Assembly: GCA_947447005.1 (NCBI GenBank)
Contig: CANFHO010000017.1
Span: 1-37,536, forward strand
DNA from: Chitinophagaceae bacterium
GTDB taxonomy: Bacteria > Bacteroidota > Bacteroidia > Chitinophagales > Chitinophagaceae
Length of the DNA: 37,536 nt
Direction of reading: 5' to 3'
Under the pieces are notes generated by a model, which was given only the letters and a program-made list of their open reading frames with translations, had not been told where the DNA came from and ran no database searches. Both the position numbers and the translations under genes were made by a program. Of this stretch, positions 1 through 8,535 are shown piece by piece. The first letter of the stretch is position 1, and every line of letters starts with the position of its first letter.

Positions 1-161
1 ATCCTACCTATATTAGAATTCAGGCAATTGGAAATAGGAATATCAACCAATCTGTATTTACCTGCAATAGGAACTGCAGGCTTGCTTCGTGTGGATGTTA
101 AAGGTGATAATCGGGTACCTGCACCGCCGCCAAGGATAACTGCAATTACGTTTTTATTCAT
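1..161 (-). CDS. glgC: Glucose-1-phosphate adenylyltransferase, N-terminal part (cut by window edge)
   Basis: Makes ADP-glucose from glucose-1-phosphate and ATP, the committed step of bacterial glycogen synthesis in the cytoplasm. Only the first 53 codons lie in the window. They begin [18 protein letters not shown], the nucleotide-binding glycine loop of the family, followed by a [11 protein letters not shown] stretch and VDIPISNC, typical of GlgC substrate-binding regions. The ATG is at 159-161. It lies 25 bases after the glgA stop on the same strand, so the two are probably one glgA-glgC transcript. The rest of the gene is beyond position 1, so completeness and the allosteric C-terminal domain cannot be judged. 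Confidence 0.93.
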   Translation of the reverse strand, partial: MNKNVIAVILGGGAGTRLSPLTSTRSKPAVPIAGKYRLVDIPISNCLNSNIGR

Positions 162-186
162 AAGTATGGTGTGTTCTCTAAATTTA

Positions 187-1599
187 CTATAAATTTTTGT
201 AAAGTGATACATATTGCTCTGCACTTTGATCCCAGCTGAAATCAAGTATCATCAATTTAGACCTTATAGCATTAAATTCGTTTTTATTTTTATATAACTC
301 AACTGCTCTGTGGATACCATGTGTAACATCTCCAACAGAGGCGTGGGTAAATGTAATTCCATAGCCATTCTCGTCTCCCATATCTTTAACAGTATCAAAC
401 AACCCCCCTGTTTTTCTAACCAACGGTATGGTACCATAACGCATTGAATACAATTGATTCAATCCACAAGGTTCAACCCTTGATGGCATGAGTAGGAAAT
501 CAGCTCCAGCATACATTTGATGGCTTAATGTTTCATTGTATCCAATAAAAACATTATAGTCTCCCTGCGAAATTTGTTTAATTTCTTCCAATCTATCTTC
601 AACTTCAGGATCTCCACTTCCAAGAATCAGAAAATTCATTTTCCTGCCAATATGAGCAAAACTATCCAAAACAACTTGGGGTAAAATATCTGCTGCTTTT
701 TCTCCAACCAATCTTCCTATGAAAATGAATAACGGCTTATGGATATCTAAGCCAAATCTATCGCACAACAAACGTTTGTTTAATTCTTTTCCTTGTTCAA
801 TTGTCGATGCATCAAAATGGTGTTCCAAATAACTGTCTTTTAAAGGATCCCAAACTTTGTAATCAATACCATTTAGAATACCAAAACTCTTACCTTGTTC
901 ATATTCAAAAATCGGTTCAAGTCCATTACTCGAAATACGCATTTCTTGAAGATATGTCTGGCTTACTGTTGTTACCTTCCAGGCACACTTGATTCCTGAT
1001 GCAAGTGGATTAATAACTCCATTCCATTCAAGCATGCCTCTTTTCCAACTGTCCCACTGAGGTACATAAGTGCTTTTGTCCCAACTAAAAGTACCTTGAT
1101 ATTGTGCATTGTGAATAGTAAGTACTGATGGAATCCCAGCTAATCTTTTAAAACCGAAACAATGCTGCATCATAAAAGGAATCAATGCGGTGTGATGGTC
1201 ATGAACATGAACAACATGTGGTAAATCTGGCCATGTATTTAACCAACTCATCACGGCAATTTGAAAAGCACAGAATCGCTCTGTGTCATCATCATAGCCA
1301 TAAATCTTTTCTCTATCAAGCAATCCGTTTATATCTATGAGATACAATGCAAAACCTTGACTGTCATATTTTTCCCGAATGACGGTAAATTCAAACCAGG
1401 CATGACCCAAATTAGCGCCACTTTTATGAACCACATCCCATTCATGTTTATACAAATAAGATGTCCGATACATCGGCATAATTACACTTACTGTATTGCC
1501 TAAATCTTTTTGAAAACCAGGCAAAGCGCCAACTACATCACCTAAACCGCCTGCTTTTGCAATGGGGTAACATTCTGCACTAATGTGTAAAATCTGCAT
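187..1599 (-). CDS. glgA: Glycogen synthase (ADP-glucose type, GT5)
   Basis: Transfers glucose from ADP-glucose onto growing alpha-1,4-glucan. The 470-residue length is normal for bacterial GlgA. The N-terminus carries [13 protein letters not shown] with Lys15 at the family's ADP-glucose-binding position. The C-terminal GT-B half has [30 protein letters not shown] (the E-x7-E type region) and KTGGLFDTV. The ATG directly precedes this conserved N-terminus, which fixes the start. The gene is followed by glgC after 25 bases and diverges from a sugar transporter across a 114-base AT-rich gap (1600-1713) in which I see no perfect TAnnTTTG box on either strand. Function is firm from family motifs; the operon is inferred from spacing. 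Confidence 0.96.
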   Translation of the reverse strand: MQILHISAECYPIAKAGGLGDVVGALPGFQKDLGNTVSVIMPMYRTSYLYKHEWDVVHKSGANLGHAWFEFTVIREKYDSQGFALYLIDINGLLDREKIYGYDDDTERFCAFQIAVMSWLNTWPDLPHVVHVHDHHTALIPFMMQHCFGFKRLAGIPSVLTIHNAQYQGTFSWDKSTYVPQWDSWKRGMLEWNGVINPLASGIKCAWKVTTVSQTYLQEMRISSNGLEPIFEYEQGKSFGILNGIDYKVWDPLKDSYLEHHFDASTIEQGKELNKRLLCDRFGLDIHKPLFIFIGRLVGEKAADILPQVVLDSFAHIGRKMNFLILGSGDPEVEDRLEEIKQISQGDYNVFIGYNETLSHQMYAGADFLLMPSRVEPCGLNQLYSMRYGTIPLVRKTGGLFDTVKDMGDENGYGITFTHASVGDVTHGIHRAVELYKNKNEFNAIRSKLMILDFSWDQSAEQYVSLYKNL

Positions 1600-1713
1600 A
1601 TTGATTTATAATTGGATGAATTTAGTAATAAATGTTAATCAATCTATTGTATAAAAAACTTTTACAGGTTAATAAATATATTTATTTTCATCATTCATAA
1701 AATTACTTACCAT

Positions 1714-3336
1714 ATGCAGCAGCAAACTAAATGGTCTCAGTTCGGAGTTTTAATTACGGTTTTCTTTTTTTGGGGATTTGTGGCAGCCTCTAACAGTATT
1801 TTCATCCCTTTTTGTAAAAAGTTCTTTTCATTGGATCAAATTCAATCACAATTGATTGGATCTGCATTTTATGGTGCCTATTTTTATGGATCACTCATTT
1901 TATATGTATTTTCTACTCTGACCGGTACAGACTTACTCAATAAAATCGGTTATAAAAAAGGAATCATATACGGTTTGCTCATTTCTGTAATTGGTGCAGT
2001 AGCACTTGCATTTATTAGCGGGTCTGGTAAGGCAACGTTTGGACTGGTGCTCGTTTCGTTCTTTATTATCGCTTTAGGATTCTCCTTACAACAAACTGCT
2101 GCTCAACCATTTGCAGTAGCATTGGGAAGTCCTGAAACAGGTGCACATCGACTTAATATGGGTGGAAGTGTTAACTCATTTGGAACATTGCTTGGCCCAT
2201 TGGTTGTTAGCTTTTTGTTATTTGGAAGCGTTAACAGTAAGGTTGAAGCAAGTATTGAGAACATTCAGACTTTATATTTCTTTTTAGCAGGCTTATTTAT
2301 TCTAGCTGCTGTGATTTTTGCTTACGCGAAATTACCCAAGACCACTTCTGATGAAAAATTGGAGAATAGTCCTAAAGCAATGAACGTCTTATTGATCATA
2401 GGTTTGATATTTTTACCGGTTTTATTCGCTGATTGGGTAAAAGAAACAACTGGACTCAGCAAAAGTGTTGTAATCATTTCATCTCTAGCAATTATTTTGG
2501 CAATATTGTTTGCATCTATGGCAGCTGCGAAGAAGAATCCAAATGGATGGGGAGCAATGGCTTATCCTCAGCTTGTTTTAGGAATGATTGCCATTTTTAT
2601 ATATGTTGGTGTTGAAGTAACCATAGATAACAATTTTGGTGCTCTTTTGAAAAAACAGCGTTTTGGTGGTTATGATGAGTCACATATCTCTCATCTTGTT
2701 TCTCTTTATTGGGGTTCATTGATGGTAGGTAGATGGACAGGTGCAGTAAGTGTTTTCAACTTGAGCAAAAAACTCAAAAGGATTATGGTCATTATTGTTC
2801 CTTTCGCAGCATTTGGAATCATCTTATTAGTTAATGTCATCAAAGGAAATGATGTAAGTGACTTCCTCATGTACCCAATATGTATAGCCATTGCAGTTGC
2901 GGCATTTTTGTATGCAGAAGAAAAACCAGTTAAGTTGCTTCTTACTGTATCATTATTGGCAACCGCAGCCATGGTTATAGCAATTACCTCAAAAGGTATG
3001 GTTGCTAATTATGCTATCATCAGCACCGGACTATGTTGTTCTGTAATGTGGCCTTGTATATTTGCATTGGCTGTTAATGGAATTGGAAAATATACCAGTC
3101 AAGGTTCTGCTTTCTTGATCATGATGATCCTGGGAGGAGCAATTATTCCTCCAACCCAAGGTTCTATTATTGACCTGGATCCTGTTGGAGACCCATCCAT
3201 CAGTAGCTTTACACAATTATCTTATTTGGTTCCATTGGTATGTTTTGCGTATTTGGCTTGGCATGCTATACAAACAAGATCTGTTTTAAAGAAACAAGGG
3301 TTGGATGTAGATGCACAAGTTGCAGCATCTCATTAG
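1714..3336 (+). CDS. FucP/GluP-like MFS sugar transporter
   Basis: Probable proton-coupled sugar importer of the inner membrane. The 540-residue protein is almost entirely hydrophobic segments. It opens with WSQFGVLITVFFFWGFVAAS, matching the FucP-type first helix, and later has QQTAAQPFAVALG, the family's conserved helix-4/5 region, and YVGVEVTIDNN, the helix-7 signature. Usual FucP proteins are about 410-440 residues. Here there appear to be extra membrane helices at about residues 222-270 and again near 385-425. The substrate cannot be read from the sequence; the adjacent ROK kinase and glycogen genes suggest glucose or a similar hexose (inference). A strong terminator follows 23 bases after the stop codon. 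Confidence 0.88.
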   Translation: MQQQTKWSQFGVLITVFFFWGFVAASNSIFIPFCKKFFSLDQIQSQLIGSAFYGAYFYGSLILYVFSTLTGTDLLNKIGYKKGIIYGLLISVIGAVALAFISGSGKATFGLVLVSFFIIALGFSLQQTAAQPFAVALGSPETGAHRLNMGGSVNSFGTLLGPLVVSFLLFGSVNSKVEASIENIQTLYFFLAGLFILAAVIFAYAKLPKTTSDEKLENSPKAMNVLLIIGLIFLPVLFADWVKETTGLSKSVVIISSLAIILAILFASMAAAKKNPNGWGAMAYPQLVLGMIAIFIYVGVEVTIDNNFGALLKKQRFGGYDESHISHLVSLYWGSLMVGRWTGAVSVFNLSKKLKRIMVIIVPFAAFGIILLVNVIKGNDVSDFLMYPICIAIAVAAFLYAEEKPVKLLLTVSLLATAAMVIAITSKGMVANYAIISTGLCCSVMWPCIFALAVNGIGKYTSQGSAFLIMMILGGAIIPPTQGSIIDLDPVGDPSISSFTQLSYLVPLVCFAYLAWHAIQTRSVLKKQGLDVDAQVAASH

Positions 3337-3359
3337 AATCATTTTTTTTAGTATCTTGG

Positions 3360-3388
3360 GCAGTCACTATAAGTGACTGCTTTTTTTT
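3360..3388 (+). terminator. Rho-independent terminator after the sugar transporter
   Basis: Perfect 9-bp stem, gcagtcact (3360-3368) with agtgactgc (3372-3380), loop ATA, then eight T residues at 3381-3388. It lies between the transporter stop and the ROK kinase start, and the T-run ends only 14 bases before the kinase ATG at 3403. Confidence 0.9.
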
Positions 3389-3402
3389 AAAATAAATGGG
3401 AT

Positions 3403-4371
3403 ATGGGCACAACATCAAGTGAAGCATTGGCAATTGGAATTGATATAGGTGGTACTGGAACTAAGTTTGGTATTGTAGACAGAATTGGAAACGTTCTCTT
3501 TTCAGGAGAAATGTCAACCAAAAAACACCAACAAGTTGAAACATTCATCGATGAATTACATGAGCATTTGATTGTATTGATAGATAGATGTGGTGGAATT
3601 GGAAGGATTAGGGGAATTGGAGTTGGAGCACCCAATGGTAATTATTATTCTGGAACCATTGAATATGCCCCAAATCTTCCCTGGAAAGGAATCATCCCTC
3701 TTTCTAAACTATTGAGTGATAAATTTCAACTCCCTGTTAAATTAACAAACGATGCAAATGCAGCCGCGATTGGTGAGATGATGTATGGTGCCGCACAAGG
3801 AATGAAGGATTTTATTATGATCACCTTGGGCACTGGTGTGGGAAGTGGAATTGTTGCTAATGGACAATTGATTTATGGTCATGACGGTTTTGCAGGTGAA
3901 CTTGGACATACAATTGTTATACCAGATGGAAGAATGCATGGTGGTACAGGAAAAAAAGGTTCACTGGAGAGTTATGCGTCTGCAACTGGAGTACGACTTA
4001 CCGCATTGGAATTGCTCGAAAAAAGTACAGAAAGAAGTCTTTTACATGACGCAGATAAAGAAAACCTCGATTCCAAAGTAGTTTATGATGCGGCAATTAA
4101 AGGTGATAAACTTGCCCTGGAAATATTTGAATTTACAGGAAAGATACTCGGACTTGCTTTAGCTAATGCTGTTATGTTCAGTAGCCCTGAAGCAATTATT
4201 TTATTTGGTGGCTTAACAAAAGCTGGAGACCTGATTTTAAAGCCAACAAGAGAACATATGGAAGAAAATCTCATTCAGATTTTCCAAAACAAAGTAAAAA
4301 TAATTGTAAGTCACCTGAAAGAATCAGATGCAGCAATACTTGGAGCAAGTGCATTGGTTTGGGAAAACTAA
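3403..4371 (+). CDS. ROK-family sugar kinase, probably glucokinase
   Basis: Probably phosphorylates glucose or another hexose in the cytoplasm. The 322-residue protein has the ROK phosphate-binding loop GIDIGGTGTKFG at the N-terminus, GIGVGAPNGNY, the catalytic-Asp segment TNDANAAAIGE, TLGTGVGSGIV, and GELGHTIV at the start of the ROK signature. The zinc site that normally follows (CxCGxxGCxE) reads GGTGKKGSLE here: all three cysteines are replaced, by Gly, Thr and Ser. The DNA codons (GGT, ACA, TCA) confirm this. Some ROK proteins lack zinc, so activity may persist. Polyphosphate glucokinase or a different hexose kinase are alternatives. It converges on lipA with an 11-base gap. Confidence 0.87.
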   Translation: MGTTSSEALAIGIDIGGTGTKFGIVDRIGNVLFSGEMSTKKHQQVETFIDELHEHLIVLIDRCGGIGRIRGIGVGAPNGNYYSGTIEYAPNLPWKGIIPLSKLLSDKFQLPVKLTNDANAAAIGEMMYGAAQGMKDFIMITLGTGVGSGIVANGQLIYGHDGFAGELGHTIVIPDGRMHGGTGKKGSLESYASATGVRLTALELLEKSTERSLLHDADKENLDSKVVYDAAIKGDKLALEIFEFTGKILGLALANAVMFSSPEAIILFGGLTKAGDLILKPTREHMEENLIQIFQNKVKIIVSHLKESDAAILGASALVWEN

Positions 4372-4382
4372 ATGATTCTTAG

Positions 4383-5318
4383 CTAAGCTTTATTTTCTCT
4401 GAGAACAAGCTCTTTTTTCCATTGTTCAATACCATAACCAGGAATTACATGTCTCTCACTGTGATAAGATGATCTTACCAGTGGACCACTTTCCATATAG
4501 TCTATACCAAGATTGTAACCTATTTCTTTGTATTCAAAAAACTCATCAGGATGTACAAATCGTTGTACAGGAAGGTGTTTTCTTGTAGGTTGTAAATATT
4601 GACCAATGGTAATTACATCAACTCCATTATCTGCTAGATCTTTAATGGTTTGAATAACCTCTTCTTTTTTTTCACCCAATCCTAGCATAATACCAGATTT
4701 GGTTCTCATTCCCCCTTGTTTTAACTTTCTTAAAACTTCCATACTGCGCCAATATTTGGCCTGTATCCTAACTTTCCTGGTGAGTTGTTCAACAGTCTCA
4801 ATGTTATGTGATACCACTTCAGGTGCAGCATCTATAATACGTTGTATTTGATCTCCAATGCCTCTGAAGTCTGGTATAAGTGTTTCTAAAGTAGTGGATG
4901 GATTTAATATTTTGACAGCCTTGATGGTATTGTACCATATCGTACTACCTCCATCTGGTAATTCATCCCTATCAACTGAAGTAATTACAGCATGTTTCAC
5001 TTTCATTAAATGAATTGCTTCTGCTACACGTTGAGGTTCATTCCAATCTGCCGGTTCAGGCCTACCTGTTGCTACAGCACAAAAACCACAACTGCGTGTA
5101 CAAATATTGCCTAAAATCATAAATGTTGCAGTTCCCTCACCCCAACATTCACCCATATTTGGACAATTTCCACTTTCACAAATGGTATGAAGCTTGTGTG
5201 TATCAACCAAAGAACGAACATGCTTATAACTTTCGCCAACCGGCAAACGAACCCTCAACCAATCTGGCTTTTTAGGTTTTTGCTCAACTACAGGATCAAT
5301 TACGTGTAATTCTTTCAT
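4383..5318 (-). CDS. lipA: Lipoyl synthase (radical SAM)
   Basis: Inserts two sulfurs into protein-bound octanoyl groups to form lipoate. Both iron-sulfur clusters can be assigned: the auxiliary cluster cysteines Cys47, Cys52 and Cys58 ([12 protein letters not shown]) and the radical-SAM cysteines Cys73, Cys77 and Cys80 (CTRSCGFC). The C-terminal [11 protein letters not shown] contains the conserved RSSY serine that ligates the auxiliary cluster. At 311 residues it is of normal length. A perfect -7 box (TAACTTTG) lies 20 bases upstream of the ATG, so the gene probably has its own promoter despite sharing strand with the upstream envelope gene. Confidence 0.97.
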   Translation of the reverse strand: MKELHVIDPVVEQKPKKPDWLRVRLPVGESYKHVRSLVDTHKLHTICESGNCPNMGECWGEGTATFMILGNICTRSCGFCAVATGRPEPADWNEPQRVAEAIHLMKVKHAVITSVDRDELPDGGSTIWYNTIKAVKILNPSTTLETLIPDFRGIGDQIQRIIDAAPEVVSHNIETVEQLTRKVRIQAKYWRSMEVLRKLKQGGMRTKSGIMLGLGEKKEEVIQTIKDLADNGVDVITIGQYLQPTRKHLPVQRFVHPDEFFEYKEIGYNLGIDYMESGPLVRSSYHSERHVIPGYGIEQWKKELVLRENKA

Positions 5319-5338
5319 CTGAAAAAAATGATGAAATG

Positions 5339-5366
5339 CAAAGTTACATCACTTACGGTTACCAAA
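5339..5366 (-). promoter_or_regulatory. Bacteroidota-type promoter for lipA
   Basis: On the minus strand a -7 box TAACTTTG (5339-5346) matches TAnnTTTG exactly and ends 20 bases before the lipA ATG. A TTTG at 5363-5366 could be the -33 element, but its 16-base spacing is shorter than the usual 19-21. Confidence 0.5.
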
Positions 5367-6176
5367 TACAATAGCAAGGTATCCAGTTGGAAAGAATGAC
5401 TTCCCCGGAACATCCACCATTTGAACTACTTTTTGTGAATAGTAGTCATATGTAAAGCCAAATTCCATCGCAGAAACGACCTGATTAAATCTTGCCCAAT
5501 CAAATCGTAAGCCAGTTTTAGCATAAATGCCTGGATTAAATTTCATTTCGCTCCACCCTTTTGAAAGACCTGTTCCCCCTATTATTTTATCAGGAGATAA
5601 AAAGGTTGACCTATTGGATTCTGAGAATTTTAATTTTTCAGTTCCCCCGGTATTCGAAACAAATTCCATATAATAAGGTCGAAGCATTCCAGCAGAAAAT
5701 CCACCAAGTAAAACAGCATGAACTGAAACACCATTTTTATTTCCTTTACCTCCAATCATGATAGCTTGTCCAACACCTAATTTTACCTGGTAAAACACAT
5801 TTTGCTTTCCATATACAAACGGTTTTGAAATCATGGTAAATCCGCCTCCGCCTGAATAAGATGTTTGTTTTTCTTCTTTGGGATGTTGTTTTTCACTAAA
5901 TCCAATTTGAAAAATAGATGTTTTGTAGGGTGTTTTCATTTTCCCAAGTTCATATAAAAAACCATACCCATCAAAATTCAATTTGAATTGAAAGGTACTT
6001 TGCTTATTAAAAGCAGGAACTCCTTCTTCTTCATTCCTGATTATTTCATTGATCTTATTTCTCTTAGCAATCTTATCTTCTTTCTTTTTAGTTGGATTGC
6101 TATCCATTGTTTTTTGCGCAATTGAAGTCGTTGTGCAAAAAAATACCAGTAAAAGACTAAAAGTGTATCTGCGCAT
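5349..6176 (-). CDS. Secreted protein, probable outer-membrane beta-barrel, unknown function
   Basis: I do not recognise a named family. The 275-residue protein starts with a clear signal peptide (MRRYTFSLLLVFFCTTTSIAQ, likely cleaved after about residue 21). A lysine-rich charged stretch follows (residues 25-50). The remainder has alternating hydrophobic and polar residues with many aromatics and glycines and ends in a strand-like LAIVFGNRK, which suggests a small outer-membrane beta-barrel (inference). It ends 30 bases before the lipA start on the same strand and diverges from the osmC-like gene across 37 bases. A near-palindromic TAAATTTA at 6194-6201 might serve both directions, but it misses the final G of the -7 consensus. 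Confidence 0.75.
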   Translation of the reverse strand: MRRYTFSLLLVFFCTTTSIAQKTMDSNPTKKKEDKIAKRNKINEIIRNEEEGVPAFNKQSTFQFKLNFDGYGFLYELGKMKTPYKTSIFQIGFSEKQHPKEEKQTSYSGGGGFTMISKPFVYGKQNVFYQVKLGVGQAIMIGGKGNKNGVSVHAVLLGGFSAGMLRPYYMEFVSNTGGTEKLKFSESNRSTFLSPDKIIGGTGLSKGWSEMKFNPGIYAKTGLRFDWARFNQVVSAMEFGFTYDYYSQKVVQMVDVPGKSFFPTGYLAIVFGNRK

Positions 6177-6213
6177 GATTGAAAGATGTTATGTAAATTT
6201 ATATAAAAATAAC

Positions 6214-6630
6214 ATGACATCAAGCGTTCTTTATACAGGAGAGTTAAGAACTTTAGCAACTCATTTACAATCTGGATCAACCATAGAAACCGACGCGCCC
6301 ACTGACAATCAAGGAAAAGGTGAAAGATTCTCCCCAACTGATCTCATTGGAACTGCATTAGCGGCTTGTGTAGTAACTACAATGGCAATCAGAGGCAGGG
6401 AATTCGAAGACCAACTTAAAGGTCTGGATATTAAAACCGAAAAAATTATGAGCTCCAATCCTCGCAGAATCACTAAAATCAGAATGATTTTCACATGGCC
6501 AACATCATCCATTTTTAATGCAGACCAAAGAAACAAATTGATTGATATTGCCATGTCTTGTCCTGTTAAAGAAAGCATTCATCCCGACATTGAATTGGAA
6601 ATCGAATATAATTGGGTAGCAGAATCTTAA
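6214..6630 (+). CDS. OsmC family protein (peroxiredoxin-like)
   Basis: Probable thiol-dependent peroxide-reducing or stress protein of the OsmC/YhfA type. The 138-residue protein has the two family cysteines: Cys52 in TALAACVVTTMA and Cys116 in AMSCPVKE. It also has FSPTDLIG, the usual helix start before the first cysteine. I start it at the ATG of MTSSVLYTGEL; an in-frame ATG 165 bases upstream would run through the oppositely oriented signal-peptide gene and adds no conserved sequence. Its stop shares the palindrome TTAA with the stop of the convergent DUF2851 gene (4-base overlap). The physiological substrate is unknown. Confidence 0.86.
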   Translation: MTSSVLYTGELRTLATHLQSGSTIETDAPTDNQGKGERFSPTDLIGTALAACVVTTMAIRGREFEDQLKGLDIKTEKIMSSNPRRITKIRMIFTWPTSSIFNADQRNKLIDIAMSCPVKESIHPDIELEIEYNWVAES

Positions 6631-7883
6631 TTATTTTGGGACATTTCATACGCAACAAGACATTCTTCACATTTTTTTTGACTACAAAAAGAATTATAGA
6701 GTTCAATCATAGCTTGTGAATCAGCTGCTGATTCAACTAATTTTTCATTTTCTGAAAAGTATTGAAAAATACGATTTGATTCTGGTTTAATTTGATTCAA
6801 TAACGAAAACACAATTGAAAAATCAATTTTACCAAGTCTTACATACGACCTGGTAATTTTCAATGGAATAATGGTATTTATCAAAATATTATTGATTAAA
6901 TCCTCCCCTATCATTTTTGATGATCTAGCTGAAATTTTGTCGAAAACAAAATGATTTTCCCAATAATCATTTAATTGGACTTTAAAATATGATCTTAAAT
7001 GATGAAGATCATCCTCAATGAGAAATGTGTTTAAAATCCCAATATGGCTTGTTAAAAGTGCAGACAATTGAGCCAATCGAATAGTTGGGAAATTCATGGG
7101 TCTCATTCTAAGAAAAAAAACATCTGTGAGACTTGACTTGAGAGCATGAAATATTTTTAATCGTTGAAAATGCGTTTTTAATTGCTCAGGATAAATGTCA
7201 ATAAATTCTTTATCAAGCAATCCAGCCATTCCAAAAATTAATGATTGTAATAGAATTGGATCTGTTTCATATTTTTGTATAATGTTATATGGAAGATTCA
7301 ATGCGATATTTTTAAATGCATTTTCATTAACGTGATGTCCCATATTTTTGCAAAACAATATCCAAATTACCTGCTCCCAATCATAGTGTGTAAATTTTAA
7401 TAAATCAATTATTTCGGCACACTTTCTTTCAAAACGCGATTGCAACAAATGCTTTTTTATTTCCTCTGTTAAATATCTTTTTTTGAAAAAAGGAAAACAA
7501 GCAATTGAATATTTAGAACGGATTATTTCATTCAACAAATCTTTTTTTAAATGAATCATTCGATTTTTTAAAGTCAAAACAGGCGACTGATAAAAATCAT
7601 ATCTATCATTTAGATAGACAACATGTAAAATAACATTTGAATAATGTTTATCATGCTGATGTGCATGTTTGAACCAATCACTTGTTTTTAAGTGAATTTC
7701 AATATTACCTGCCCACTCAATTTCATTTAATTGAATCCGGGCATTCAAAAAATCAGGTCCCGCATTTAAGTTTGCATTTCCTGGAAAAACGATTTGCAAT
7801 GTTTTCCCACATTCCGTTTTTAAATCATTTTTATTAAAATACTGAAGAAACCATATTTTCTGCAAGAACAATTCATTGAACAT
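6627..7883 (-). CDS. DUF2851 family protein
   Basis: Conserved uncharacterised protein common in Bacteroidota. The N-terminus has the recognisable DUF2851 segments NLNAGPDFLNARI, EWAGNIEIHLKTSDW and SNVILHVVYLND. I place the start at ATG 7881-7883 (MFNELFLQKIW), where the family normally begins, giving 418 residues; an in-frame TTG five codons upstream is possible but adds nothing conserved. It is 79 bases downstream of maf on the same strand and converges on the OsmC gene, overlapping its stop by 4 bases. No biochemical role is known to me; nothing in the neighbourhood defines one. Confidence 0.85.
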   Translation of the reverse strand: MFNELFLQKIWFLQYFNKNDLKTECGKTLQIVFPGNANLNAGPDFLNARIQLNEIEWAGNIEIHLKTSDWFKHAHQHDKHYSNVILHVVYLNDRYDFYQSPVLTLKNRMIHLKKDLLNEIIRSKYSIACFPFFKKRYLTEEIKKHLLQSRFERKCAEIIDLLKFTHYDWEQVIWILFCKNMGHHVNENAFKNIALNLPYNIIQKYETDPILLQSLIFGMAGLLDKEFIDIYPEQLKTHFQRLKIFHALKSSLTDVFFLRMRPMNFPTIRLAQLSALLTSHIGILNTFLIEDDLHHLRSYFKVQLNDYWENHFVFDKISARSSKMIGEDLINNILINTIIPLKITRSYVRLGKIDFSIVFSLLNQIKPESNRIFQYFSENEKLVESAADSQAMIELYNSFCSQKKCEECLVAYEMSQNN

Positions 7884-7962
7884 CTGTAAAAATACCAATG
7901 TGATAATAGATACTCATGATATAATCAACAGAAATCAAAGAGAAAAAAACACGACAAATGGG

Positions 7963-8535
7963 TTATATCAACGATTTTAAGACTTGAACAACCCTACTGA
8001 TTGGCAATCCCATTACATTGTAAAAATCGCCCTCTATTTTTTTTATTCCAACCACCCCTATCCATTCCTGTATTGCATATGCTCCCGCTTTATCAAATGG
8101 CTTATAATGAAATACGTAATGCTCCAATTGTTGTTCATTCAATTCATTGAAGCTTACCAACGTCTCATCTGTAAATGATATACAATTGTCTTTTGTTTTT
8201 ACAACTACAGCAGTTATAACACGATGTGTTTTCCCATTCAATTTCATCAAAATGGAAATTGCATCCGTTTCATCTTTAGGTTTACCAATGATTTCATTAT
8301 CAAGAACAACGATGGTGTCGGCAGAAATAATTATTGCATTCAGATCATCCAATAAGATATTTGCAGCAACAACATTGTTTTTTTTCTCTGCTATCTGTAG
8401 TGCAATTTTTTCCGGAGAAAGATTCTTGTCGAACGATTCATCAGCATCTGAAACAATAACTTCAAAATTTATTTCAGCCCATTCCATCAACATTTTACGA
8501 CGAGGAGAACCAGAAGCCAATACAATCTTGCCCAT
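7963..8535 (-). CDS. maf: Maf family nucleoside-triphosphate pyrophosphatase
   Basis: Maf/YhdE proteins hydrolyse dTTP, UTP and modified nucleotides and are linked to septum control. The 190-residue protein starts with the family signature ASGSPRRKML and carries SADTIVVLDNEIIGKP, containing the catalytic aspartate, plus FDKAGAYAIQ near the C-terminus. Its ATG overlaps the UbiA stop by one base (TAATG), so translation is likely coupled to the prenyltransferase gene. Which Maf subfamily (dTTP/UTP or 7-methyl-GTP type) it belongs to is not decided here. Confidence 0.95.
   Translation of the reverse strand: MGKIVLASGSPRRKMLMEWAEINFEVIVSDADESFDKNLSPEKIALQIAEKKNNVVAANILLDDLNAIIISADTIVVLDNEIIGKPKDETDAISILMKLNGKTHRVITAVVVKTKDNCISFTDETLVSFNELNEQQLEHYVFHYKPFDKAGAYAIQEWIGVVGIKKIEGDFYNVMGLPISRVVQVLKSLI

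Noticed and set aside
801-1503. Open frames opposite glgA, and similar antisense frames across other genes
   Set aside because: They lie wholly inside genes with strong family motifs on the other strand and show no domain of their own.
6194-6201. Palindromic TAAATTTA between the divergent envelope and OsmC genes as a shared promoter
   Set aside because: It misses the final G of TAnnTTTG in both directions and has no -33 partner, so it is not listed as a promoter.
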